From Papaver somniferum (Eukaryota; Streptophyta; Magnoliopsida; Ranunculales; Papaveraceae): 64,000 nucleotides of DNA. A program made the translations under genes and the position numbers. A model generated the notes under the pieces. The model had not been told where the DNA came from. It saw only the letters and a list, made by a program, of their open reading frames with translations, and did not search any database. Positions 52,140 through 64,000 of the stretch are shown here, one piece after another; the stretch's first letter is position 1, and every line of letters begins with the position of its first letter. The stretch spans positions 64,977,911-65,041,910 of the forward strand of contig NC_039360.1 of assembly GCF_003573695.1 (NCBI RefSeq), in the 5' to 3' direction.

Positions 52140-52860
52140 AATCTGATAGTTTCTGCCATATAATTTGTGTTGATCCCCAGCTCAATAGATTGAGCACCAA
52201 GCTCACTATTATCTGCACCTCTAGGTACACTGCCTGCACCTGCAACTCCAGGATTCCCTCGTGTGCACCATCACAGAATCTGATCTTCATTAGGTAGTTG
52301 CCGAGTGCATTCAATGGGAGTCGCACGCCTAACTCTTTTATGCGATTGCGCCAAATGAAAGTAGTATAGTGTTGCCAAGTCCTCAAAAGAGTTATGCATG
52401 CAGCCCTTCATACGTTTATAATTCTCGTGGATAATCAAGTGGATTTTCATCTTTAGGACATGAAAACTGACCTTACCAGAATTTCTTAACCTCCAAAGTT
52501 CAGCTCTAACTGCAAGTTTGGTGTGACCAGCCACAGATTGATCACTTTGCTTTGACCTTTTGTTGCTATATAAAATGCAATAAAACTAAGATTTGGTTGG
52601 ATATCAAATTCTGCAATAACCAACTTCCACGCGAAGCCTAGCTACACCATGAAACCACATGATCTAGCGTTTCCATCTTTTGCTTGCAAAGATAACACCT
52701 TGAAGCTATTGGGATGTCAATCTCCTTAAATCTCTCTTTAGTTGGACAACACCTTCTCCACAATTTTTTCGAACTCTGAGCTTAAAGAGTGGGATAAACC
52801 ACTCTTCCAAATCAATTCATTCCTCAAGCTGAAAACTTAGTGCACAAAAGATCTGTGGCG
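52140..52860 (-). pseudogene. Third LINE fragment (zf-RVT, linker, RNase H)
   Basis: On the minus strand: CCPTKERFKEIDIPIASRCYLCKQKMETLDHV (zf-RVT) near 52650-52760, then AVRAELWRLRNSGKVSFHVLK and YKRMKGCMHNSFEDLATLY (linker typical of plant LINEs) at 52330-52520, then a D-G-A-x-x-x-N-P-G-type RNase H start with LGINTNYMAE near 52180-52290. Frames shift between parts. No endonuclease or reverse transcriptase core was found. Confidence 0.7.
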
Positions 52861-53332
52861 GATCTAACGGAGAATAGACGCTACTGAATCTTCACCTCCA
52901 ACTGGCCTCGGCAGATCTTGCAAATGCATACCTGCCTTCTCCAGAATTTGTCTAACTGCATCCATAATGAACCACAATAATGAAAGGTTATACACAGTGA
53001 AATGCTCTAATTTTTTCTGTGAGAGTGTAAGACATAATGAAAAGAACATTTTATGAAAAAAAATAAATTGTAATTCATCTTCATTTGGATGCCATGAAAT
53101 GAATAATGCCAAAGTGTGAAGATATGTCAACCTAAGCATGTCAAGGGATCTTACCCCTTCAAATATTTGTGTGAATCAGAATAAACAGTCTTACTAATAC
53201 TGTCCATTTTCTTTATTGTCCATCCATGATGCTTCTCAAACTGCTCTCTCTTGCACAAAATCTTTAACAGACTCCCTCAAAAGAGTTTCAGCTAGTTTTA
53301 AGACATTTTTGTTTCACCACAGCCACCACCAC

Positions 53333-53352
53333 CACCACCACCACCACCACCA
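53333..53352. repeat. (CCA)n microsatellite
   Basis: Six to seven uninterrupted CCA triplets, followed by degenerate ccatcactaccgctgctgctg. Non-coding context. Confidence 0.85.
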
Positions 53353-54506
53353 TCACTACCGCTGCTGCTGACGCGTGCTAGTAGCAAGGGTTGTGACACC
53401 GACAGAGCGGAGCAGATGGTAGTGGCGGCAGAAGCAGATGTGGTGGTGGCGGCGATGGCAGGCACCTAACAAGGGTGTTTTGGGAGGATATTAAGAGACC
53501 CGGGTCACTTAAATCATATTCTTGTTTCTGTCTCAGCTCTCTGATCATGGATATACCTGAGAAATGCAGAGTAATACGTACACCTTAGACTACTTTCAAA
53601 AACTAGAAATGGATAAATGTTTATAAAATTATACCTACCTGTAAATTAGTAATGACCACATGAATTACTCCATCTTCATGATTTACTTCTTCTGCTTCAG
53701 ATCTACTTTCTCATGTGCAACTTACATGTGATGAATAGAAGAGAAGAACAAGTAATTGCTACTTATGATTAACAGCGACTTTATGCATAGACATAACAAA
53801 TTTTCCATAGCATGACATTTTCTTCTTAATCGGCAAACAAATCAATTTTTAAGGCTTATCAAAAGAAACTCTATAATAGAGTGAAACAACAGCTTCTTGC
53901 ATGGAAACACTCACTCTAGCCAGGATCAACAAGCGAATGATTTCAAAAAAATCAAAAGAATAATTTGCCCCCTCATAAATGCAACCAATTCGTCAAACAC
54001 CTGGTATCCTCAATCTATCGCAGAAAACCAATGCCACATCAAGAAAGCACTACCAATAACAACATATTTTGTACCAGAAAATAAAATATATCTGAAGCGC
54101 ATCAAAAAAATCCAATAACATATATAAGTAAACAAACATGGTTTCAAATGTGATAGGAAGGATAAACAAAACCTACACAAATCGTTCTTGAAATCAAGAT
54201 ATCAGTGTCTTCCTTTAATAAGTTGAACCAAACAGGGATCCACATCTCTGTATGTACTTTAGACGTCACGGCCAGTACGAAGTCAGAATCACTCTGGAAA
54301 ACACAAAAACTTTGGGAAGCAATCTCTGTACTATATGACCGAGATTATCATTTCCTTACCTTATGAACAACTCTGCAGCATAAAGTATGGCAATGCAGAT
54401 TGATTATGAGAAGGAAATCGCTAAGTTCGAAAATTTCCATAATTGTGCAGTACAACTTCATCCATAAGATACCGCACTTACACAACTAACTCAAATCGTA
54501 CACCCG

Positions 54507-54705
54507 TTACATTCTCAGGAATGTACAGATAGACGGAGCTTGATAGAAGCTAGGTCTAGAGAGAAGTAGTGAGCATTATGTGCAATAAAATGAGGCGTTT
54601 AGAAATACAAACAACATATGTAAGAACAAATTACATTCTCGGGAATGTACAGATAGACACAATAAAATGGGGAGTTAGAAATATAAATAGCATATGTAAT
54701 AGCAA
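54507..54705. repeat. Imperfect tandem duplication (124 bp, second copy shortened)
   Basis: The first unit runs 54507-54630, the second from 54631. 'caataaaatg.gg.gttagaaata.aaa' follows in both, but about 46 bp earlier in the second copy. Confidence 0.7.
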
Positions 54706-55825
54706 ACCCATATCATGTATGGCCATGCATACTTGCACGAACCAATTCAATTAAAAAAGAACTTTTTATCCATAGATGGGCAATCCTTGGCCACATCCAG
54801 CACTCCATTACTCTCATTTCCAATGGTAGGTACGCACAAACAATCACGATACTATTATGTTTGCCTACAACGTTAAATCAGCATGGTTAATTACATAGTG
54901 AATAACTGTAGTTGAAATTCATGGTTGAAATACTGGCGAGATCTCAATAAGACTTTCTTAATGGTACAATGAAGAGTGTCCCTACGTGGGATTACTTTCC
55001 TTCTACAATAACAAGGGTCGCAGTATCAGAGAATATTAACTAGACTTTGTTTGACAAACAGCAATCATGACATGGGCCATCAAGGCAGTACAACACTACG
55101 ACCAGTGCATAAAATTCGATATGAAATGGTGTCTAGTTGTTGCATCGGCCTACTCAACTGATAACAAAAAGTTTTGATGAGGTTTCCTTCCAATATACAT
55201 TTTGACTCTCGCATAATATTATAATCCACATACAACGACATGTATGAGAAACACGTCATCAGCCGAATACTATTCCAATTAAAAGTTCCAAATGATATAT
55301 AAAAAGCGACAAAAAACAGAATAACCTCGCAAACTACAAACTCAAGATAGTATAATTCCGCACACTGGTAAGTAGTATAGGCATAACTGCATGAGAAATG
55401 ATTGTGCAACGGAAAAGGGTATGAGTCTGTCCGGCAGCATTTTCCCAATCAGAACTGAATTGCAGTACTATGACACAGTTCCTTACTCTACTATTTAATT
55501 CAATCTGGTCTTGAAACAACGGGCTATGTACATAGTCATGCCATTTTCACCTTATCTGATACTTGGATGAACAATGTATATGATGAACTTAAAGTGCTGT
55601 GGGTGACATGGAAATCAGGATTTGTTCAACAACTTCAAATTTACTTTTGCATTTAAACATTTTCTGGTCAGCATAAAAATTTACTTTATTAAAAGGTACA
55701 CAGGCTGACACAATCGACTTCGTGAACAGCAGAGAAGCATGAATAAATACAAGGGAGACAACTGCAGAGACACAGAAAAGCCTTTACAGCTAACACATAC
55801 CTATGTCTAGACAAAATGAAATAAT

Positions 55826-58800
55826 TTACCTAGGAGATTTATCAGAAAGATATCTACCACAGGGGACGAGCTTCAATAGGGAGCGCGGTCTCCGCGTCCT
55901 GATTCGGAAACGTGATAGCTGCGGATAAATGATTTCATGACATTCAGAATAATGTGGTATGAGTTTGCAAGTTAAGTTGGGATCGCGTATAGCAAGTAAT
56001 AATTACTTGTGAGCAAATGAAAATCGTTATACTAAGTAGTAACACCATATAGCCCTGTAGTTACCTTTCTTCGAGTTAATCTTGATGCTTTCCAGCAAAG
56101 TAAGCTTCTTGATTTGGGTTCCAATCTCCTGAAAATTTTGAAATAAGAAACAACTGAATTCAAGAACTGAGAGGATGTATTTAAAGGAACATCACACTGG
56201 TCAAGAGTAACCTAACAATTCCATAAACAGAAAGTAAATTAACGCACGTAGATCAGGGTTATAGACTCTCAGTGAAAATTCCATAAAAAAAAAAACTCTT
56301 TGTGAAAATAGGACAAATGCCAAACATTTCTTGCATAACATGAACCAACTTCATGGATTATAAGTTCTTGGGATATTGGCACATGCTCATAATGGCAATA
56401 CTATGTAAAAAGCAAAATACTACATCAACTCAAGATAAAGAATATGACCCTAGATTTACTTTGAACAGTACTAAAAAATGAGGCATATAAACAATGGCAT
56501 TGCATTACTTACAAGTTCTCTTGTTCAAGCTTCTCAGCAATTGAAATAGCTTTACGCCTTGTCCACCCATTTCGTTGTGATCCATCTGCTTGAATTACAT
56601 GCGCCAAGGATACCTTGCTTTTTACAATACTCTGGCTTTGAGGATGTTCTCTAATTTTTCTCCCTTCTGGGACCGAATACAATGTAGATTTCTGATTAGC
56701 TGGTGGTGTTTCTCCACTCGACCCACTTTTCAAGCCTTTTCCTTTAATCTTTTCGGTGTTTCCTGAACGTTCAGTTCCCTCAGGCCCCCTCGATGAACCT
56801 TCTATTTCAACAATTTCGTTCTTTGATATCTCAACGGGATTCAAGGGCGACAAATGGACATGCCTAGACCCACCTCCTTTAAGAGCTTTATCTCTTTCAT
56901 ACCCTGCTTTTGAGATGCTAATCATACTATTATTTGGAAGGGACTCTTGGCGCGTGACCGTTCCAGAAGAGCCATCCTCAAAAGCTGGTAATTTCCCTCT
57001 CACATCTTTCCTTTGTTCACATCTCATCTCCAGTGTGATAGGAGACTGAAGAACAGATTCAAACGCCTGTAAGATGCTCCCACTGAACCTCTCTGCCTTG
57101 GACTTGTTCAGATGAGAACTGAACATCAACAGCACGGTTGGAGCTGCGAGAAAAATAAATAGGTGAGCAACTTAAAAAGGCAGAACAGGAATATTATGCC
57201 ATCTTTCAGGAAGTAGGATCTCTTATAAAGGGAAATGCCAGGAATTCAACATTTGACTGTACTTATGTTTACCCAGAATTAGTTTTCTTTTCCACGAGAA
57301 TAATCCAATAAACCGAAGCTCTAGGTCTACCCTATTAAAGAAAGTATTTTTCCTAGACAAAATGAAATAGATACTACGAAGTAGAATGTTAAGAATATCC
57401 CGCTATAAGTAGCATCTACAACAGTTGGAACAAAAGTGACAGCTCTATATCATCGGTATATTTAACCATAATGTTTAGTCGTTAAAAAGACGAAATAAAC
57501 AAAAACAAAACCATAACAAATTTCAAAATCTGATCAGCCAGCTCATAATATATCGATTGAACTATTCAACAAAGCCTAACTATAGGTGAAATAGAAAGTC
57601 AATAGAAACATGTAACCCATGGTAGACATTCAAGATATTACCTGCACCATAGCTCACAGAGACCAGCCTTCCTTCTTGGTGCATGAACTGTCTTAGGGCA
57701 TCGATATCAATCTTCTGAAGCACAGTCAACCAAATATCTTCTATTTCTTTGCGGTCTTTACCAGAAGTATACCCAGCACTTCCCCTACTTGCATCGGATT
57801 TCCTTTGAGGAGTCATCCCAGCATGTTTCTTTCCATCTGTAACACTTCCATTTACCTTAGCAGTGTCATGATTAAAATCAGACCCACTTCCAGCTTGGAA
57901 ATCTCGCAACCTAGTACTGGTAGACAAGCCCAGACCACTGTTAGATGTCTGAGCGTGCTCAGCTGCACATCTCCCGGTCATATCCCTCCCATTAAGGTTA
58001 CTTCGGCTCAAAGGACTGTGGGTAATACTTGTATCAGCAGAAGAACCAGGTAACATATACAACTTATCAGGAGCAAGTTGAAGCAAGGCAGCTGTTAGCC
58101 ATGTTAATTTGTCATTTGACATTCTAAGTTGTTTTTCAGCTTCAGACAATGTTTTTAGAGCTTGACGCAGTTTCTCCATATCTTCCTTGGACACTGAATT
58201 GGAAATAAAATTATATATCAGCAGCTGTAACGAAGTTCATATGTTAATTTCAACACAAACAGATATAAATGGCGAGAAACCTATCCAAACAAATTACACT
58301 CTTCAACTCCTAACAGAAGATAAGTGATGAAAGAGCTTGCTCCAAGGGCATCAATTATTTGATCTCTTACGATGACAAAGACAAGCACATAAAGGCATCA
58401 AGTCGATATGCACATCAAAGTGGGTACATTGTCTTCTCATGTTCATAGCAGTTGAACTTCTTGTCCAATTTGGAACCCTCGGTACCACTTCTGAAAGCCT
58501 TGAGCATTAGAACTTCACTATTAAGATATGTTTTGGGCCAGTTTGGTAACCTTTGAATGTAATTGCTAGAACTATTTTGTGCTAAAAAGGTCTCCAGACA
58601 GATGGAGGTTCAGTGTACGGTACAGATTCTACAGAGCATGCATATCTACGTAAACTGGCAATACTTCCGCACATGCCTATCAACTAAACAAGGCAAGGTA
58701 TAAGGTATTTCTATATATTAGACCCAGAAGCATGAAGTTATGCATTAAGTAGTTTTAAGTGCAGAATGATAAGTGTCAGTATGGCCTTGAGTAAAAAGCT

Positions 58801-61800
58801 TTTCCAGAATTGGAAGGCTAAACAAGTCCGCAGCAATTAGATTATGGAAACCCAACAAGACCTGAGAAACAATACACTTTGATTGGGAGATACGGAAGAA
58901 AGACAATATTGCAGTCTCACAATAGAGAATCAGCAGTACAACAAAATAAGTGTACCTCTAGTCGCATAAAGCTGAAGAAGAACAATAACTCTTGGCTGCA
59001 TTTAAATCTTAGAAAAGAGATATTGCCAAGGTTTAGTTGGATAGCTGAGGACAAAAATGAGTTCGGAAAGAAAATGATCGGCACTTTGTAAGAAGATATC
59101 CATTTTCTTATTGAACAAAATTGATTCCACAATCATATAACATGCTTTCAAAGATCATGAAAGCTTGACAGCAAAACAGATATGGTAACGATGGGACACC
59201 TATTCTGATAGTAAATATATTAGATACATATGTGTTGTATGTACAGCTGCACGCAAAAGTTGTTTGATACGCTAGATATCATAGAATTTGATTTCCATAT
59301 TCAATAGAAGGTCGTCAATGATCTCAGGCCAAACGACTGTTACTTGAATGGGCTAATTCAATCAATTTAAGAGACAAAAGGGAACAAAAGAGATGTACTG
59401 ACATGTTAGTCGGCGAAAAAACTTCCGCCTTAGCCTTTCCTTGGTGAATATGTAACTTCCAGCGAGAATATCAGTTATTACCGTGGCAAGCTGTGACATC
59501 AATGCCAATGGGTCTACCCCGGCTTCCATAATCTCTCTTAAATTTTTGACAGTGTTCACAGTGTCTGCTGACAATGCCAAATCAAGTAGATCTACCAATT
59601 TCTCGTCAGAGATCAAACCAACCTGGAAAAAAATGGAAGAGAAGTATAAGAAGGGGTATATGAGTTCGAATGACAAACAATATTAGATAATATCAGCATA
59701 CATATTATATATTATATAATTCAGGTTTTTACACAGAGATGATGCTAAAGCAAAGCTACTCATCAACTTAATGTATATAACTAACTACATTAACTTTGCC
59801 AGTCAGTTCAGTCCGTGGAATTCAGTTCGAGATGCTTTTTCTTCCTTCGTCCACAACAAATATACAAGTACATGAGGAGCAACAGTTAGCAGTGACAGAA
59901 TTCTACGTAGCCAAGCAGCCAGTAGAAACCAATATCACTACAAACACCCGCCCGGGGATCCCATCTCTAAACTCCTGATCCGCGCATACCATAACTGAAT
60001 GTAAAGTTTGTGACATCTACACTCTATTACTAAACCACTCATTATGTTTATTATGTTGACAACGCTTTTGAAAATCCATTGGGAAAACATTAAAGCATTT
60101 GAAGAGCACTAAGGACTGAGATGTTTCATCTTTCTCGAGAAGTAACTTCCAAATGGGTGTATACAAGAGAAGAAGTTCATGAAGAAGTCCAGTGCAAGTG
60201 GGGCATGAATCGCATGGTATGTCAAACTCAACAGTCTTACTTAATATGAAAGATCAAGTTCAGTGTTCATTACGTACGAATCTAATGTATGATGATAAAT
60301 ATAACCAGACATGGTAGATCATGGTAGATCGACAATATTTGGTCAGGGGCATAATTAATAATAGGTATTTATACTAAGGATGCTTTGGGATTCAGTCAAC
60401 ATTAATAGCGTCTAGAACATATAACTTATCCGTATAACATGAACATGTGCAGTACAATATTCAACTCACAGTGAAAGCGGATTCCTACTAAGCAAAAAAC
60501 CCAAGGGGATTTCAGCCGGTCCAAAGTTTACGAGAACTTACTATTTTGTTCTTTAATTACAAAATATGAAAAAATCACTGCCATTCAAAAATTAAGACTA
60601 TAGGCTAAAAATAAACTTCAAATTCAATGTATCATAACTTACACCTAATTCCGGCGGTAAGAGGCTATTATAGTATTATTTGGTACAACAAAGGATTCTA
60701 AGCATATATACGATGATATAAAAGGATAGCCTCAGCTTGTAAAAATAAAACACAGTGCAGTGCTAAGTAGGATAAAAAAAACTTACAAGCTCCTGGACTA
60801 GGGGAACGGAGATCCTCTGACCAAGCAAACTCAGCTGCTCAAGAGTCATCTCAGCATCCCTTAAAGATCCATCTGACCTTGATGCAATGAGTTTTAGCGC
60901 GTCCTTGTCGATTTCTAAGCCTTCTTTTGATGCAATCCACTGCAATGTATAGATGATATCTGCATCCTTCAATTTTGGGAAAAAGAATTTCTGGCACCTG
61001 GATATGATTATGTGGGGCAAATGATCAAGATTTGCACTGATAAGGATAAAAACGACACGTCCAGGTGCTTTATCAATGACCTTTGAGATAGCATTCCAAG
61101 AATCAGAAGGCAAGGTATCGCAATCATCGAAAATGAACACTCGATACTGGGATTGCAGTTGGGACATATTCATACTATCAAGAAGATCCATAATACTCTC
61201 AAAGTCGAAGTTACCAACTGGGCCAACCTCTCTCACATTTCTACTCTTACCCAGATCATGTGCAATGCACGAATTGCAGACACCGCAAGGTTTTGGATGC
61301 TCTGAAGCTTGGCAAATCAAAGCTCTGGCAAATATTCGAGCACAAGAAGTTTTACCAGTGCCATGAGGACCATAAAACACATATAGAAAACCAATTTTTC
61401 TCTTCAAAACTGCATTTGAAAGAGCTTGTGCTACCAAGTTCTGCCCCACTAGATCTCTGAAGGTCCTAGGCATGAACTTTTGCGTTAGACTTTGATGTCT
61501 ACCATGGGATCCTCTCAAGGTCTTGTGACCAGATCTAGCTTCAGAAACAAAGTCAGAGTCAGCGTCACGCTTTAAACCATGATCAGCAAATATTCCTAGC
61601 TCGCCAGAGTAATCATGTACCCAAGCAGGATTATCACTGCTCCCCTGGGATCCGGATCTTTCAACTAGCAATGGTGCTGCTTCAGCATGAAAATTAGCAG
61701 ACGGACTTGAGGATTCAGATCCCACAGCCATATCTAAATCATCCCTACCTTCAGGAAGGGAGCCTTCTCTTCTTAACCTGGATTCAGACAGCCCACATGA

Positions 61801-62847
61801 TAAACTCCTACCTGCCAAGTCTAGAAATGTTTTACCTCTATGATGAATTCTAGACCAATTCCAGGGAATCCCACAACCATTTCTAGGACCTCCCGAAACA
61901 TCCATGCTCGTCTGTCTTCTCTCTTCCTCTCCGTCATCCACATAATGCCTCCGATGGTTCGAGCCGTGTGCTAATGGATTAGAAGCGACTGACAATTCAT
62001 TGTGAAGTCCAAAATCTCTTGATCCGGCAGAAGTCCTAGGTCTCCTCACACCACGAAACCTACGCTTTTTCACCCTGCTTAACTCATTGCGATAACTACG
62101 ATTGCTTGCTTCTGGTTCCTCGTTGATTTTCTCATGCCGTCTGCATCTTCCATCATGGCGAATGTGAGAAGTTTGTCCAACATCACTGTCCACAGACATT
62201 TCGTTCAGCTGTTCAGAAAGAGTTTTCAGATAGACATTTTGATTTTGCTTCCCTCTTCTAACCATCCTCTTCTCTTTTCCATCTACTTTCCCTGTAACCA
62301 GAACAGAATTCTGACCATCTACCGGAGACTCCTCTATACCAGCAGATTGTTCGCTTTTGCGTCTCCTATGACTGGACCCTTCTCCCCTAATTTCTCCTCC
62401 CCCATCTTGAACTCCATTCAGACTACCACTAAAACTAAACCTACCATCGCTGACACCACCCTTGGTTACATCTTCCGCACCAACTTTTGATGTCCCTATA
62501 GTTGGTGAATCCCCAGACAATCTTTTAGCTTCCTCCTTTCGCCGTTCATGACCAACAGACCTTCTCCTCCCATCTGCTGATTCCTTTTCAAGTTTCCTAG
62601 ACATAGATTCAACAATGGAAGGAGAATGCCATGAAGGAGGACTAGTAGAAGGATCTCTAAGCGACCTTGATCTCTGAAGAACAATCAAATCCCTCATAAG
62701 CGACCTTTCGGCCAAGATGGGGCTTTGTCTATGCATATGGTTCTTCAAGTGAATACAATTCGTCAAATGTACGTGGTTGCGAAGATGGTCACTGATACCC
62801 TCATTTTCATCTTTGACAAATCTACCATGTATAATAGCTCTAGTCAT
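55826..62847 (-). CDS. STICHEL-like AAA+ protein (DNA polymerase III gamma/tau-like), 6 exons
   Basis: Exons: 60787-62847, 59403-59622, 57642-58193, 56513-57143, 56065-56128, 55826-55918. Total 3621 nt, 1206 aa; all junctions are GT-AG and in phase. The N-terminus is family-typical (ISDHLRNHVHLTNCIHLKNHMH, LMRDLIVLQRSRSLRDPS), followed by a basic, Ser-rich region with nuclear-localisation-like KKRRFRGVRRPR. The AAA+ core starts at PRTFRDLVGQNLVAQAL (about 470), with Walker A GPHGTGKTS (about 488-496), a four-cysteine zinc module ending CGVCNSC (about 508-524), FIFDDCDTL at the Walker B position (about 567-576) and SRCQKFFF. Later come KEDMEKLRQALKTLSEAEKQL and, at the end, RKAISIAEKLEQENL and LLCWKASRLTRRK. 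Arabidopsis STICHEL controls trichome branching; the role of this paralogue is not visible. The ATG at 62847 fits the conserved N-terminus. Confidence 0.93.
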
Positions 62848-63345
62848 GATCAGAAGATAAACACATTCCCCGGCATCATTTTACACTGTCTCGGAGAAAA
62901 AATAGAAAACTCATCATACTAACAACAACTCATACATCACCAGTTATCAAGAATCTCATGTGCTTCAGAGAATACCAAACAAACATGCATCCTTTTGAAA
63001 ACAAAAATTCTTAATCGATTGATCCGAAAACCAGCAACCAATAATTACAAATTCTCACAAACAAATAGCTCAAGGACTAGGATAGAATTGAAAACATGCA
63101 CAATGCAGCTGAAAAATCCAGAAATGTGAAGAAACCTTGAAGCTTCTTACTCTGCAAAAACCCTAGAATAAAAATGAAGTTAGGAGGAGAGTAATGGAAG
63201 TCACCTGAGCTGAAAAACAAAGCATGGGATCCGTTTAAATCAAATCTTGTTGTAGGTATAATGAAAGAGAGATCTATCTCGCATGATTCTCTTTCGCGAT
63301 AACGACAGTGTTTTTAGAGAGAGAGAGAGAAAGATATGGAGATCT
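62848..63345 (-). promoter_or_regulatory. 5' leader and promoter side of the STICHEL-like gene
   Basis: Non-coding. A CTCAG/GTGACTTCC donor-like site near 63205 and a GAGACAG acceptor-like site near 62887 (minus strand) hint at a leader intron. A GA microsatellite, about nine repeats (63318-63335), lies further upstream, a frequent feature of plant 5' leaders. The transcription start cannot be fixed. Confidence 0.4.
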
Positions 63346-64000
63346 GTCGAGAAACAGACACACCCCATACACACAACGGTGGTTTTGTCCGTTTTTCTTT
63401 CTTCTTACAGAACATTAACATGAACCCTCTTTTTTTTCGAAATAATAATTTGCTGGGATTTAATTCGGAATCATCATTAGATATTACATCCTTAAATTGG
63501 AATTCAAGAAAATTTAAGGAATTTAATTAGAAATTTTATTGATATTTGGGTACGAATCTGGAACTATAGTAAAGAGGAATCAAGATTTTAAGAGTGTACA
63601 GTATGGTACAGTCAGTGTGCTGGTGGTGGTCCATAAAAATTTGGGTAGTAGCATATTAATGGACTGCCATTGTAAAAATGTAAATAGCATTGAATGTAAT
63701 ATGTCCCATAAAGAACGGTGTCTATTCAACAGGGACTTTTTTAAACAAATAAAAAAATTATAACAAGATCTGTTCTGTCACACTCATGTTCACCGTTATT
63801 CATACACCCATGGATCTTGTCTTTGACGGCTTTGGTCTTAACTTGACAATTTTCTTTTTCCTTTTTCTCTAACTTTTAACAATTAATGGCTCCATTTAAT
63901 TGAGATCGAAGTAAAAAACATGAATGAGTAATTACGGACGGATTAATGTTTTCCAAAAAACAATTAATAGAGATATTTTCCTGGAAGTGGTTGAGTTGGT
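63346..64000. other. AT-rich intergenic DNA
   Basis: No gene or element is visible. The short open frames have no recognisable motif. Confidence 0.35.

Larger units (their letters stand above)
52861..55825. other. Intergenic DNA downstream of the STICHEL-like gene
   Basis: No convincing gene. A minus-strand frame ending near 52864 (MDAVRQILEKAGMHLQDLP) is not recognised. A (CCA)n microsatellite lies at 53333-53352. A partial duplication ('ttacattctc.ggaatgtacagatagac' at 54507 and 54631, second copy missing about 46 bp) spans 54507-54705. The part near 55825 should hold the 3' end of the minus-strand gene transcript. Confidence 0.4.

Noticed and set aside
61076..62490. Plus-strand frames opposite the STICHEL-like exon 1
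   Set aside because: Antisense shadows of a long conserved exon; no plant family and no splice context.

Overview
The window reads as nuclear DNA of a flowering plant, probably a eudicot. Two genes with many introns and typical plant architecture sit in AT-rich DNA packed with plant transposable elements (Cassandra, Ty3/gypsy with tRNA-Asp primer sites, Ty1/copia, L1-type LINEs, MULEs, hAT MITEs). No species can be named from sequence alone. Only two host genes look intact, both on the minus strand: the alpha subunit of Rab geranylgeranyltransferase (25140-28462, 8 exons, 686 codons plus stop) and a STICHEL-like AAA+ protein (55826-62847, 6 exons, 1206 codons plus stop). For both, all exon phases close without a frame error.

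Layout. 1-3288: degenerate repeats carrying a tandem Cassandra element (three LTRs with 5S rRNA-like sequence, 1362-2408). 3289-12064: a young 8.8 kb gag-only Ty3/gypsy element with 2.42 kb LTRs, a perfect 5-bp target duplication (agaca) and a duplicated tRNA-Asp primer site. 12065-16769: decayed minus-strand gypsy sequence and a fragment of an NB-ARC resistance gene. 16770-20769: a 5'-truncated minus-strand L1-type LINE joined to the RNase H end of another LINE. 20770-25139: non-coding DNA with a 231-bp tandem duplication and a candidate non-autonomous MULE. 25140-28462: the Rab GGTase gene.

29229-44943: what looks like one large Mutator-like (MULE) element. Its ends carry inverted repeats of about 50 bp. 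It has a minus-strand FAR1/MuDR-type transposase gene at the right end, an unrecognised plus-strand gene at the left end, and a 10.7 kb minus-strand copia-type gag-only retroelement (30982-about 41680) sitting between them. The first intron of each gene holds an array of the motif AGTTCGGTTA and its complement, and the two arrays lie at nearly the same distance (about 0.6-1.2 kb) from their ends. This mirrored arrangement is the most unusual thing in the window.

45049-52860: plus- and minus-strand LINE fragments, a Ty1/copia element with very short LTRs (45203-50667, target duplication gcaag) and two hAT-type MITEs with perfect 8-bp target duplications, one of them inside the copia element. 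A papain-type protease fragment lies at 51929-52040. 52861-55825 is mostly featureless. 55826-62847 is the STICHEL-like gene, followed by its promoter side and AT-rich DNA to 64000.

The host genes do not form a pathway: one makes prenylated Rab GTPases for membrane traffic, the other belongs to a family known for trichome branching. The rest is a record of nested insertions. Exon models come from splice consensus and frame continuity and have not been tested against transcripts.
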